This document shows, one piece after another, positions 1 to 12,284 of a stretch of 64,000 nt of DNA. The notes beneath the pieces were generated by a model that saw only the letters and a list, made by a program, of their open reading frames with translations, had not been told where the DNA came from and made no database searches. A program made the translations under genes and the position numbers. Within the stretch, counting starts at the first letter, position 1. Every line of letters starts with the position of its first letter. This DNA is from Xenopus tropicalis (taxonomy: Eukaryota > Chordata > Amphibia > Anura > Pipidae): the NCBI RefSeq assembly GCF_000004195.4, contig NC_030686.2:45763961-45827960 (forward strand), given 5' to 3'.

Positions 1-590
1 CCTGTATCTGGGTACTGCCCACACAGGACCCCTGTATCTGGGTACTGCCCACACAGGACCCCTGTATCTGGGTACTGCCCACACAGGACCCCTGTATCTG
101 GGTACTGCCCACACAGGACCCCTGTATCTGGGTACTGCCCACACAGGACCCCTGTATCTGGGTACTGCCCACACAGGACCCCTGTATCTGGGTACTGCCC
201 ACACAGGACCCCTGTATCTGGGTACTGCCCACACAGGACCCCTGTATCTGGGTACTGCCCACACAGGACCCCTGTATCTGGGACACAGGACCCCTGTATC
301 TGGGTACTGCCCACACAGGACCCCTGTATCTGGGTACTGCCCACACAGGACCCCTGTATCTGGGTACTGCCCACACAGGACCCCTGTATCTGGGTACTGC
401 CCACACAGGACCCCTGTATCTGGGTACTGCCCACACAGGACCCCTGTATCTGGGTACTGCCCACACAAGACCCCTGTATCTGGGTACTGCCCACACAGGA
501 CCCCTGTATCTGGGTACTGCCCACACAGGACCCCTGTATCTGGGTACTGCCCACACAGGACCCATGTATCTGGGTGCTGCCCATACAGAC
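1..590. repeat. 30-bp minisatellite, about 19-20 copies
   Basis: Head-to-tail copies of a 30-bp unit (core CTGTATCTGGGTACTGCCCA followed by CACAGGACCC) run from the first base, so the array is cut by the window edge. Copies are nearly identical. One copy near 281-292 has an internal deletion, one near 465 has an A for G change, and the last copy (from about 562) has several changes, as expected at an array edge. No coding role is suggested. Confidence 0.97.
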
Positions 591-1008
591 ACTCCTTTAG
601 GCCCAGCTCTGCAGGCTCTGCTTGAGGCTCTCAGGGGAGAGGGGCCGCGGTTTCCCCAGCTGGGGAGCATTTAGCCGTCTGTCTGAGCAAATATCAGGCT
701 GGCAATGAATGCTGAGAGGGGGATTAGAGTGGAGGAGTGGGAGAGAGGAGGGGAGGAGGTGAGAATGAACAAGACGTGGTTGGCAGAAATAATACATGGA
801 AATCTCTCATGGTGTCGGGATTCTGCTCCATTTACTCAGATTCCATTAAACAGCGCAACATAGAATTCCTCTTACCCCATCTTGCCCTTTCCTGCAGGGG
901 GAGTGGTTGGTATCACCCTCCCTATGATCAGGGAATCTGCCTTTAATCTATTTACAGTAATAAAGGGAAACAGTTTAAAACAACATTGAGTGTCAATACA
1001 TTATCAGC
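591..1008. other. Unique intergenic DNA, nothing recognised
   Basis: There is no exon-like ORF, RNA gene or recognisable transposon. The short ORFs here lack splice-flanked or conserved-looking protein sequence. Confidence 0.5.
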
Positions 1009-1500
1009 TTATTGTGTGCCCAGAGCATTCCTTCTCTGTATATTTGTATTTATACATATGGGTAGGAGGTGCCATAGTGTTTCCCTTAGACAGTACAGTA
1101 TGGGGGTACAGCTTATTGTGTGCCCAGAACATTCCTTCTCTGTATATTTGTATTTATACATATGGGTAGGAGGTGCCATAGTGTTTCCCTTAGACAGTAC
1201 AGTATGGGGGTACAGCTTATTGTGTGCCCAGAACATTCCTTCTCTGTATATTGTATTTATACATATGGGTAGGGGGTGCCATAGTGTTTCCTTAGACAGT
1301 ACAGTATGGGGGTACAGCTTATTGTGTGCCCAGAACATTCCTTCTCTGTATATTTGTATTTATACATATGGGTAGGGGGTGCCATAGTGTTTCCCTTAGA
1401 CAGTACAGTATGGGGGTACAGCTTATTGTGTGCCCAGAACATTCCTTCTCTGTATATTTGTATTTATACATATGGGTAGGAGGTGCCATAGTGTTTCCCT
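1009..1500 (+). repeat. 104-bp tandem repeat, about 5 copies (family shared with 29.4-30.1 kb)
   Basis: About five copies of a 104-bp unit containing ATTCCTTCTCTGTATATTTG, ATACATATGGGTAGGAGGTG and CAGTACAGTATGGGGGTACA. Copies differ by small indels; one has lost a T in the TTTGTATT stretch. The same unit forms a longer array at 29,419-30,075 in the reverse orientation. Single diverged copies lie near 7,705-7,775 and 8,615-8,700. Open frames through the array on both strands are a consequence of the repeat, not genes. Confidence 0.95.
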
Positions 1501-3239
1501 AGAATACATTAAAAAATCAACTTAATGGATGGCAACTACGGCCAGCAAAAGGGGTAAGCTAGAAAAGATACATGTTAAACATCTGGCTTATTTCAGGAGC
1601 CACAAGGTCCAGAAGCAATTGTACAGTAAGGAATTGTTCCCTACCTCTGACTTGGCCAACCCCTTTCTGGAGTCAGTGGCACTGCACATGCCCAGTGAGC
1701 TTTAAACGGGACAAACGTGTGTGTATTACCCAGAGAATCCTTGGAACTGTATCTGTTATACCAATGTTTTTCTATAGCTGTGGCCTTGGCAGAGGGCCCT
1801 ACCAACACACCCCTGATCCACCCCACTCACACCTGCACCCTATTGCCACCCTATGATTTAAAAGGATTGCAAAGGGATTTCAAACCAGTGAATATTCTTA
1901 GCTGAAAAAAGGCCAAACCCCAGTACCAGGAAAGAGGCAATTATAAAGTAACTTTCTCAAAATGTATTTCTCCGGCTCAAATCTCATTCGCTAAACCAAG
2001 TGCCGAGTTTGCAGTCAAAATAAAAGGTTTTCCTAGTGTCCCTTAGTGAAAGAAATGCCATTTGCAATAGAACCAGCACTGCCCTCCAATGGAAGCTCTA
2101 TGTGTGTATAGCCAGCAAACTAACCCCTCCTTGGCCCTCCGACAAGGGATCTGCTATTAACCAAATGGGGAAAAATACAAATATCAGAATGAGCCATGGC
2201 AGAATAAGGGTAGGAAAACAGTTAATTAGAGACATCTGGTAAGAAAGCAGTTAATGAGAGGGACCCTCAACCCCACACCCCCCCCGCCTCCTCGTTATCC
2301 TCCCCTAATTACTGATTACAGAGATACCAATCCGTTCAGGGGTTACTGCTAATTTACTTGTTTTCTCCCCCTCATTTTCATGTAATCCTGGTGAGAAAGT
2401 GAAGAGGGGGGTCCCGGCAAGGAGCCCATTTACCCATCGTAGGGTGCTAGATTTAATGGTACCCGCATCTGGGCTTGGGGGGGGGGGATTTTATTTAAAA
2501 GGAACAGAGGTCTTGGAGTTGGGCTTGGGGCGGGGCGGTGGGGGAGAAGGGTCGGGCAGTTCTTCCTAATCCACTTAATTAGATGCTTCAATTTGGGCTG
2601 TCACTTTGTCCCAGGGAATGTGGAAGGGCACTCATTCGGGCTGTAATAGCCCCATTTATTAACAAGCTGGCTGCTGTCGGGGACATGCTGGTACTTTAGG
2701 CCCAATAACAGCAGAAGGGCCCAATGTTCTGGATCCGTAAAGCTGGGCACAAATGAACAAAGAGACAAAGGGAGTTGGAAATATTTTTCAGTCTCAGTAC
2801 TAAAATGAGAGTCTTCCCTATTACAGTCTTTCAATTGGAATTCAGAGACACAGCTAATAAATGTTAGTTATTTTGCCAGTCTGAGACATGGCATCGCTGC
2901 ATGGGTGGCACTCACAATTACTGGGAAAGCCAATCATTTAATATGAGGCAGCGGCACTTGATAAAGAAAACCTGGTGCATTAGGGGTCCAGCCAGCGGCA
3001 GGCATTGGGGGGCACTCCATAAATGGGAGGGGGTCTCTCCACAAAGCCTGTGGGGGGATCACCCTTACTGAAAGGCTGGGAGAGCTGCCTCAACCCTGGC
3101 ATTAAAGGGAAAATGTACCCAACCAAGTTGTTTGTGTCTGGAGAAGCATCCATTATAATGCAGCAAAAACCCTATATATATATATATGTGTGTGTGTGTT
3201 ACCAATATATGGGTGATGTCTTGCCACTTAATGCAGGGG
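1501..3239. other. Unique intergenic DNA with a candidate conserved non-coding block
   Basis: No exon is recognised. About 2,230-2,680 is rich in homeodomain-like words (CTAATTACTGATTACAGAG, CTAATTTACTTG, CCACTTAATTAGATGC) interspersed with C and G runs. That look is typical of conserved vertebrate regulatory DNA, but I have no alignment. A short TA/TG dinucleotide tract lies at about 3,174-3,200. Confidence 0.3.
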
Positions 3240-4279
3240 TAAATGCTTATTTGTGCCCTGGGTACCCCTGGAACTATAGCAGGGTGACTGTTACCCCAAT
3301 GTTTCTATATATCTGTAACCTTGTTATGGGCTAAGGGGGCCCAGCCTGAAGGCCAGTTAGGGGGGGATTTGGGGTGAGTGCTTATTTGTGCCCTGGGTAC
3401 CCCTGGAACTATAGCAGGGTGACTGTTACCCCAATGTTTCTATATATCTGTAACCTTGTTATGGGCTAAGGGGGCCCAGCCTGAAGGCCAGTTAGGGGGG
3501 GATTTGGGGTGAGTGCTTATTTGTGCCCTGGGTACCCCTGGAACTATAGCAGGGTGACTGTTACCCCCAATGTTTCTATATATCTGTAACCTTGTTATGG
3601 CTAAGGGGGCCCAGCCTGAAGGCCAGTTAGGGGGGGATTTGGGGTGAGTGCTTATTTGTGCCCTGGGTACCCCTGGAACTATAGCAGGGGTGACTGTTAC
3701 CCCAATGTTTCTATATATCTGTAACCTTGTTATGGGCTAAGGGGGCCCAGCCTGAAGGCCAGTTAGGGGGGGATTTGGGGTGAGTGCTTATTTGTGCCCT
3801 GGGTACCCCTGGAACTATAGCAGGGTGACTGTTACCCCAATGTTTCTATATATCTGTAACCTTGTTATGGGCTAAGGGGGCCCAGCCTGAAGGCCAGTTA
3901 GGGGGGGATTTGGGGTGAGTGCTTGTGCCCTGGGTACCCCTGGAACTATAGCGGGGTGACTGTTACCCCAATGTTTCTATATATCTGTAACCTTGTTATG
4001 GGCTAAGGGGGCCCAGCCTGAAGGCCAGTTAGGGGGGGATTTGGGGTGAGTGCTTATTTGTGCCCTGGGTACCCATGGAACTATAGCGGGGTGACTGTTA
4101 CCCCAATGTTTCTATATATCTGTAACCTTGTTATGGGCTAAGGGGGCCCAGCCTGAAGGCCAGTTAGGGGGGGATTTGGGGTGAGTGCTTATTTGTGCCC
4201 TGGGTACCCCTGGAACTATAGCGGGGTGACTGTTACCCCAATGTTTCTATATATCTGTAACCTTGTTATGCACTAAGGG
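3240..4279 (+). repeat. 136-bp tandem repeat, about 8 copies
   Basis: About eight copies of a roughly 136-bp unit with the landmarks TTATTTGTGCCCTGGGTACC, GTGACTGTTACCCCAATGTT, TCTGTAACCTTGTTATGGGC and CCCAGCCTGAAGGCCAGTTA. Copy starts are near 3,245, 3,381, 3,517, 3,650, 3,786, 3,922, 4,051 and 4,187. One copy has lost the TATTTG-like segment (near 3,922). A single fragment of the same family (AGCCTGAAGGCCAGTTAGGG) lies at about 10,600-10,665, so the unit derives from a dispersed element. Confidence 0.95.
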
Positions 4280-5085
4280 CCATCTTATTTCTACATTTTA
4301 TTCATCCCACCTTTAATAATTAAATGAGCTCTTTCCCAATTAGAATCGCTTGGAAAAGGCAGAGTTATATAAAATACATTGTGCACAAAGCGTTTGGATA
4401 GTTGTGGCAGCAAATAAGCATATTTATGTGCTCCTGCCTGACAATATGTGCATATTCACGAGGGGTTAGAGGAGGGAGAGCGCAGACACGGGGGGGCACA
4501 GAGACATATTACCATAGTCAGTAACAGACAGGGGAGGCAGAGAGATGGAACAGGGGAGAGGGCTAATGCACGCTGCACAGTTTATAAATCAAAAGTTTAG
4601 GCAAAAAGGGGCAACATGTGCCATTCATGTAAAGTCTAAATGAAATTCATAAACAATCAGGCCAAGACTCCCCTTATGATACCTACAAAACTCCCCTTTT
4701 TTAAAAAAAAATGGTTCATCTTCATTTCATTTGTGATTGGGGCACTTGCTATCTATTTATAAAGAAATGTGCTCCATTTTTCTTGTCCCAACCCTGGTTT
4801 CATAATGACTTTCCCTTCTTACTAAAGGAACCCATTCCGATGCACTGATGGCCACTCAGACAGAGTTTAGTTGGCCTATACATACAGTACAAGCTACACA
4901 ACATCCCAGAGAGACAGTATAACATTTTCTGTGTCACATTTTTAATGTACATGAAATAAGTCAGATCCGGGGGGCCTGTAGACCCTAAATATCGGGTATA
5001 TATGGTACCCCATGCCCATCTCATATTACAACACAAAGCATTCAAATCCGTATGTGTATCTCCAGTGTTCATCCCTCAGCAAAAC
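4280..5085. other. Unique intergenic DNA, nothing recognised
   Basis: AT-rich unique sequence without exon-like reading frames or recognisable transposon ends. The first 60 bases (CTTTAATAATTAAATGAGC) have an AT-rich regulatory look, but that is weak evidence. Confidence 0.4.
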
Positions 5086-6115
5086 ACACCAGCTCCACTC
5101 TTCCTCTATCCTTTTTTTTTACTGCACATCATTATCCCCATAGAAATCTCCATTCTTTCTGCAAAACTCTACACCTCATGAAATCTTCCTCTCTCCTTCT
5201 ATACTCCATGAAACACATCCCTTCTCTTTACGTTCAGCTCTACATTCTCTCTGAACTCTTTCTCTCTCCTCTTTCTGCACAACAAGAGTTCCCCTTGGAA
5301 TTCTTTCTCTACAACTCTTCCCCTGTGTTATGTCTGCACAATAATGTCCTCCATGGAACTCTTTCCCTCTATTCTTTCTGCACAATTCTGCACCTACAGA
5401 AATCTTCTATACTCTTCTTCTCTCTCTTCTTTTCCTTTTGCTGCACAAACCTGTAGCCCTTAAACTCTTTTCCTCTACCATTTCTGCACAACTCTGCACC
5501 TTCGGAAATCTTCTTCTCTCTCCTTCTCTCTTTTCTATTCCCCACAAGCCTGTAGCCCTCAAATTTCTTCGCGCCACTCTTTTCGCACAAGCATATTCCC
5601 CATGAAGCTCATCTGTTCTTTTCCCATACAGTTACACTACCCATTGAACTCTTCCTCTCTTTTCCTCCTCCACTGAACTTTTCTCTCACCTCTTTCTGCA
5701 CAACTCAAACCCCACAGAACTCTTTCCATATTCTATTTCTTTACAACTTTCAGGCCTTCCTATCTCCTTTTTAACAACTTTGTCCCCCACTGGAATCTCT
5801 CTCCTTTCTGCATAACTCTATCCTTTACGTGAATCTCCCCTCTCTTCTTTATGCACGGCACAACTTCTTTCTGAAGAGCCTTCTCTCCCTTTTCTCTGTA
5901 GCAGAAAACATTCAGTCTCAATTCTTTCTGCTGAACTCTTACATTTTTCTACAGAAATCCCATTTCCTCCCTTACCCTCCCTGCCATAAAGAGTATTCTT
6001 TGCCTTCAATTTCCCAGCAGAACTCTCCCCCCACCCTCTCTCCCAATAAAACTCTTCCTCCTTCAGCCCAACCCTCCCTCCCCAAGGCTCAACCTTCCTG
6101 AACTTACCCTCTCTG
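5086..6115. repeat. Polypyrimidine tract with degenerate roughly 35-bp repeats
   Basis: About 1 kb of strongly CT-biased plus strand. It is built from degenerate repeats of the type CTCTTTCTGCACAACTCT followed by CACC, then AGAAATCTTC. Copies are diverged, so this looks like an old minisatellite or low-complexity tract. The ORFs here on both strands are compositional artefacts. Confidence 0.8.
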
Positions 6116-8159
6116 CCCCCTCATGTACACCTGTGTGGATACTAATACATTTGGACTGTACATGGTAGTTTTAGCTTCACATTAATTATCCAGGGGGCAG
6201 AGTGGGGCTGCTCAATGTGGGATGAGAAATATTATAGAAGTACAAATCCAGGGAAAACCCCATAAATCTAAAACTTGTGGATCTCTGTCGTCCCCTCCCA
6301 GCCACTCCGGCCATTGCTGCCTGCGTCAGAACCCTGCAACAGTGCACTGAGTACGCTAGCGGATTGGAAGTTAGATTGGCTGCAAAGCCCTCGTTAGTGA
6401 TTCACACAATGTATAGATTGACATGCAAATCTTATTGCACAGCGGTTTGGCCTTTTGCAAAGCTTGTCCTTGGGCTTGAAAAGACACAGGCAAACAGGCA
6501 GAGGTTTATGTAAATGCCGGCTTAGTGGGAAGCGAAGCTGCCAGCGTTCCCCATACGGATATATCCACAACCACCCGACTCTTATCTGCACCTTTCAGTT
6601 ATTCAGCATTCCCTCAGCACCTTCCCTGGGATCAGACTTGATTTACCATATAATCCTGATGAAGGGGGGGCACGTTTGCACTCAAGTGAGGGGTGAATTT
6701 AATAAAGAAACTGTGCAGTGGCAGCAGAAGATATTAGGGCTATAGCTAAACAGGACTGGCACCCTGGATCAGTTCCTTACGGCACTTGGCAGCTGTACCA
6801 TTCCCCAACAAATGCAGGACCGTTAGTAGTGACTGGTATATATTATACAACCTGGGTTATTACTCCAATGGCCGAGTCCTGATGTCACGAAAACTTTGTG
6901 TTCCTCGGGCACATATATTGTAAGCTCAGTGGGGCAGAGTCTCAAAGCCTGAAAAGCAGCTTGACTAATAGATTGTAAGTTCTTGTGAGCAGATGGTAAA
7001 GTCTGCACTGTTAGCACTGGCAGGGTGGCCATACACAAACTAACAGTTAGTTGCAGATTTAGCCACAGCGCCAGCCCTTGTATGGGGCCAAGAAGACTAA
7101 TATTTGATTAGGGGTCGGCCAGGTATCTATTAGGCAGGACTGATAAAATCTGTAGCCTGGGGTCCAAAACACCCAACTACCACGGTCAAGATCTGTTTCT
7201 CTCCAATGAGTGAACCTTTCTATGTATGGCGACTTGACCAATGAACATTCCTACAGTATTGATGTGTTACATGCCATTGGGAGCCTGAATGCCCCCACTG
7301 TGTAATGCTGGGGTAGTCTGGGGCACTCACCTACCGTATTTGTACACTGCACTATAAGATCTCTGCTGATTGGCTGATATCAGTCATGAAAACACAAGAT
7401 GACAAACACAATATCCCAGCCTATAGCTGCTGCTGAACTGTAGTTTTTACAACACTGTACTGAACTGTATTAGTCTCCCACTTACCTGGGCTTTGCACTC
7501 ACTGAGTCCTGGCTCTCTGCACATGTACTGAGACCATTGATCCTTTGCTGCAAAACAGAGGGAAAGCAGTGTCAATGCCTAGAATTAATCATGGGATATG
7601 TAAAGGACAGATTTAATATAAAGGTTTTATGCTTATTTATTTTTTCATATAGAATATTGTACAGTACAAGGTTATAACTGGTTGAATGCTCAGAACCTTT
7701 TATCTTTGTACAGTATACTTGTATTCATTCCTGCGGGTGGGAAGTGCCATATTGTTTCCCTTACAGAATACAGCTTCTTTTGTAGATAAATACATATTTG
7801 TATTTATACAGTGTGTCAGACCAGTCCTGGTGGGCCCTACATAGTATAGAGTGCTGAAGCAGGTCGGGCACCCACTGGTTACCTGCAAGAATATCAAGAA
7901 CCCTATGGGTTGTAGGTAGGATTTCTGGATGCGCGCCTGCAGGTTCTTATCTATATTTCTTATTTCATTATCTATATTTTTTAAATGTTATTTTCTACCC
8001 ACTTCTGATGATGTCACCTGTTTAATGGTGGTCAGCGGCAAGAGTGTCGGTTTGCAGATAAGGGGCAGTTTCAGGTTGGGTCGGCTAGTGGGTCCAAGCA
8101 AGTAGAAACGCGGGTTGCAAGTCTGGTTCAGGTTTAAAGATTGGTTACACACAGGACTC
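6116..8159. other. Unique intergenic DNA with one diverged copy of the 104-bp repeat
   Basis: No gene is recognised. At about 7,705-7,775 the sequence TTGTATTCATTCCTGCGGGT and GTGCCATATTGTTTCCCTTA lines up with the 104-bp unit of 1,009-1,500 in the same orientation, but with many substitutions. It is therefore an old single copy. Confidence 0.45.
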
Positions 8160-8471
8160 TAAAGGTGCCCATACACCTTGAGATCCGCTCGCTTGGCGAT
8201 GTCGCCAAGCGAGCGGATCTTCTCCCGATACCCCCGCTTCCGGCCCTGGGGCCAAATGATCGAATTATAACGACGGGCATAGGAAAATCGGTCAAGGAAG
8301 TCAGTCCCCGACTAGATTTTTTAACCTGCCCGATCGAGATCTGGCCGATTTCAGGCCAGATATCGGTCGGGCAGGCCGTCGGTAGTGCCCATACACAGGC
8401 CGATTAGCTGCCAAATCAGTCTAAGGGACCCATATCAGCAGCTAGAATCGGCCCGTGTATGGGGACCTTTA
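8160..8471 (+). mobile_element. Foldback-type MITE, AAGGTSCCCATACAC ends
   Basis: The left end reads AAAGGTGCCCATACACC and the right end GTGTATGGGGACCTTT, giving terminal inverted repeats. The same family is present at 45,739-45,985 (truncated) and 47,429-47,799. The interior is full of nested palindromes: AGATCCGCTCGCTTGGCGA at 8,181-8,199 pairs exactly with 8,202-8,220 across a 2-base loop, and CTGGCC..GGCCAG and CGATCGAGATCTGGCC-type pairings follow. No transposase is encoded, so this is a non-autonomous DNA element. Superfamily and target-site duplication are not settled. Confidence 0.85.
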
Positions 8472-9889
8472 CATAGTGTTCACCATTTTCTCTGGCATTT
8501 CCTCCGATATGGTACCACGTAACCCTCATTCTGTGGGTTCGGCAGCCAAGAATGCTTACGTGGGTATCTAGGGATCCTTGGGCCCTCTGCTGAGCTTGTG
8601 ATGCCCCAGTCCAACTCTGTTTATACGTATGGGTCAGAGCTGCCATATTTCCCCTGGACAGTAGCGTATGGTAGGGTACAAGGCGTGCATAGAAAGTACA
8701 ACGTTCCGAAACGTCACGGCCTGAAAGCAATGACACAGGGTGGGTCGTGCATAAGAGACCCCCAGGGCCACGTCTCCTCAGCTGCCCTCACACAGTTGCC
8801 TGCCAGGATCCGGTGTCTCTGGCTAACGAGATTACCAGAAAGGACCTAATTCCTGCTTTGCTGAGGTGCAGTAACCAAGGTGAGTAATCTGCTCGCCCTC
8901 AGTTCAACAGCAGGTCAGATCCCCCCAGCACCTGCTGCCCCCGGGCCTTCTGTTGCGCGGCTAAAGGGTGGTTCTGCAGGGGGCGGTGCTGTCTGGGTCA
9001 GCCCCAACCCAGCAGGCAATAGAGAGACAGGACATAATGTGGAATTGCATTGGTTATTGGTAGGTGCCGGAGTGCTAAAGAGTACTAAAGAGCTCCTCTA
9101 AAAGTGCCGTATAGTAAGGATTTGCTCATGTGTGTGCAGCTCTGTTATAAGGGACTGATCATATAAGTGAGGATAAGGAATTTGAATCTGATCAGTGAGA
9201 AACCTTTACTGCAAATAGAGATCATGAAACATTGTTGCAACCTTAGATACACAAACCCCCCCTGCCCCTATCCAAGCCCTGTCTCCCCAATCAGATGGGT
9301 CAGACGTGACCATTCTAGGGATACGTGGGGCTCAGCCATAACTTACAGTTATATACAAGCCCCAGGCCTCATCCATCATCTGGCACCGCGGCAGGCAGGA
9401 TTTATCATCTAATCCGGCACTAACAGATATTACAATTAATGACGTGTTATCATGGCACGTGGGTAAGTAGCCAGGGAAATTAGGAGCATTCATCACAGGG
9501 CCTGCAAATGCCCAAGCAGATGCCCTCCCACACTTGGATTTATTATTATAAAGGGTGCCCTTCCACAATCACTAGGATTTAACATTGGTCCAAGCCCCGC
9601 CATTCTTTCATAAGTAAGTCAGTACCATAGCACCTCAAATATATATTATATTTATGGGACCTCGTTACTGAACATTTTCTATCTCCAGCACTGACCCAAG
9701 CTACTGAAACCGTGCACCTAGACTGGTCTATAGTGCCAATGTTCATAGTTCTGCAAGATGGGAGTGGTTGTGGATCCTCTTTGGTTCAACTCCCCCTCGG
9801 AGGTCCAATCTGTGGTCAGGGACCCCCCTTAGCTCATAACAAGGTTTCCAGATTTAGGAAAACATTGGTGGATCAGCCATTCAGCTATG
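8472..9889. other. Unique intergenic DNA with a second diverged 104-bp repeat copy
   Basis: At about 8,615-8,700, ATACGTATGGGTCAGAGCTG, CCATATTTCCCCTGGACAGT and GTATGGTAGGGTACA match the 104-bp unit with substitutions. The rest shows no exon, RNA gene or transposon end that I can identify. Confidence 0.4.
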
Positions 9890-10512
9890 TAGATTGTAAG
9901 CTCTTTTGGGCAGGGCTCTCTTCCCCTCCTGTATCGGTTACTGATTGCTTTATATGTTACTCCTTGTAGAGTGTAAGCTCTTTTGGGCAGGACTCTCTTC
10001 CCCTCCTGTATCGGTTATTGATTGCTTTATATGTTACTCCTTGTAGATTGTAAGCTCTTTTGGGCAGGGCTCCCTTCCCCTCCTGTATCGGTTACTGATT
10101 GCTTTATATGTTACTCCTTGTAGAGTGTAAGCTCTTTTGGGCAGGGCTCCCTTCCCCTCTTGTATCGGTTACTGATTGCTTTATATGTTACTCCTTGTAG
10201 AGTGTAAGCTCTTTTGGGCAGGGCTCCCTTCCCCTCCTGTATCGGTTACTGATTGCTTTATATGTTACTCCTTGTAGAGTGTAAGCTCTTTTGGGCAGGG
10301 CTCCCTTCCCCTCCTGTATCGGTTACTGATTGCTTTATATGTTACTCCTTGTAGAGTGTAAGCTCTTTTGGGCAGGGCTCTCTTCCCCTCTTGTATCGGT
10401 TACTGATTGCTTTATATGTTACTCTGTATGTCCAATGTATGAAACCCACTTATTGTACAGCGCTGCGGGATATGTTGGCGCTTTATAAATAAATGTTAAT
10501 AATAATAATGAT
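9890..10512 (+). mobile_element. SINE-like element with an internal 77-bp tandem expansion
   Basis: About seven copies of a roughly 77-bp unit (GTAAGCTCTTTTGGGCAGGG, then CCCTCCTGTATCGGTTACTG and GCTTTATATGTTACTCCTTG) fill 9,890-10,425. The last copy runs without a break into the 3' end seen on single copies of the family elsewhere: TTGTACAGCGCTGCGGGATA, TGTTGGCGCTTTATAAATAA, then an AAT tail. A single unexpanded, reverse-oriented copy at 34,656-34,772 carries the same 5' part, and solo 3' ends lie at 19,615-19,680 and 31,310-31,385. The tandem array is therefore an amplification of an internal segment of this element. Calling it SINE-like rests on the size and the AAT-rich 3' tail; I cannot name the family with certainty. 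Confidence 0.85.
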
Positions 10513-12284
10513 TCCAAGAATATATAGGCGTTCATCATAAATGGTATCTGAATTGACCACCTAGTTGGACCTCCAGGTTTATGTAGCAATTTCCCCAAAT
10601 CCCACCCTAACTGGGGGGTCCAGCCTGAAGGCCAGTTAGGGTGAGATTTGGGGTGCTCATGCTCTTGGCGACCCAGGGACCCCAGTCCTACAGTTTGACT
10701 ACCACTGGCTTAGACTGGAAACCAGCAAAGGCTAACGCATCTTAATGCCAACTGTAATTTATAATGCCCCAGTCAAAAATGATGCCTAGTAGAACCAGTC
10801 CAACATATCCAAGGCTGCTTGTTTCTACCAGGGTTATAACAAAAACCTGTAAGCGACTCTCCAAAAACAGCCCAGGATGGTAGGTTATGGGCCAAGATAA
10901 AAGGTCACCAACCATGAAAGTCCCTGCGTTTGGGAAGACCTACATGGATGGACATTGGGAAGGGACTGGGACATAACCAGCTCATTTCACCACGGACATT
11001 TAGATATACGCACAGTATGCTAGTATAACCCAAAAACAGAAAATAGACGGGAGTCTTAAAGAGGGAGGGGTGGAAGGATACAGCCAGAGCCCAACAACTT
11101 GGCCAAGAGCCCCCCATTAGCTCATAACATGGTTAGAGATATGTAATTATTTATGTGTTATCCATTTAACGTTCAAGGGTAGCAGATAGTTGCTCTCCCC
11201 AAATCTTTTCCTAACTGGCCTTCATACTGGGCCTTCATAGTGCCATGGGAAGTGAGGCTAGAGACTGACTGTAAGCTCTCTGTACAAGAGCATTTTAAAA
11301 GCTTGCTGCCCACTTCATCTAGCAGCCAGGGAATAAAATAAATGCCAAATCCTCCTCTAAAGGGGAAGTTTCTTGCTTTCTGTAGTCCACCAACCAAGTG
11401 CCACCTTGGCAGATGGGAGTTAATTGGGCACCCCCAGCATTCTCACCCCGCCCCCCAGCCCAGCTGTGCTTCCACCTCATTACAGACACTGGTTGGCCAT
11501 GGGGGGGGTCTGAGGGAGTGCAGCTCGGAAAGGTCCACATTAATAATACAGGTTGGAGAATGCCTGCGGACATGTATTTTTCATGAAACCTCCATTTCCC
11601 GCAATCTATTTTGCATGGCGAATTGACGCCTCTATGAATGATATATTCAGTCTGGCTGGGAAATGGAATACACAGGCGGCGGGGGGGAATTTTATGTCCC
11701 GTGTACCTGCATAACCTTGGAGACTGAGAGGCTTTTACTACGATTCAGAAAATCCAGTGAATTGCTTGACTTATTACCTCCTCTGCTGGAAGGTGAGACC
11801 ATGATTCCACAACCAAGAACGTTTGCCCAAAGTCCTCAGCACCCACAATAATGACAACTCAGAGTGGAGGCGACTGGCTCCTTTCAGCCGGGGGCTCCAC
11901 ATTTCCAGGTTCCTTCATCCACTAAAAATTGCCCTGGCCCTGTGCATCTAAAAATATTCCCAGGTTCCCAGATGTTATTTACTGGGGCTCCTCCTTACCC
12001 CCCCCTCAAATGTCTTGCCTACAGAACCCCAACCTCCATTCCTCTCTACCTCTACCACCTTGACATTGCATTTTTATTGTCCCCTTTACTTGCTTGTGTC
12101 GAAACTAGCAGTGCACTGTGGGTAATGCATGGTTCTGGCAGGAGGCATTGCTAAGTTGGTGAATTGAGGCAGGAGGTGGTGATATAAGGGTTAATGATGG
12201 CTCTGACAGGCAGGAGGTGTTGCTTTGTGGCAGCAGTGCCATCTATTAGTGGCAACCATGCTTCAGCCACATAATAATAAAGAG
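10513..12284. other. Unique intergenic DNA with one fragment of the 136-bp repeat family
   Basis: At about 10,590-10,665, ACCCTAACTGG and CCAGTTAGGGTG form an inverted pair around AGCCTGAAGG, matching part of the 136-bp unit of 3,240-4,279. The rest has no supported gene. 11,590-11,830 is unique sequence with exon-like length ORFs but no recognisable protein. Confidence 0.4.

Noticed and set aside
1..590. CRISPR-like array
   Set aside because: Head-to-tail 30-bp units without spacers in a vertebrate genome; an ordinary minisatellite.
986..1375. 129-codon ORF with cysteine-rich repeated segments
   Set aside because: Translation of the 104-bp repeat; the same protein-like pattern appears wherever the array occurs.
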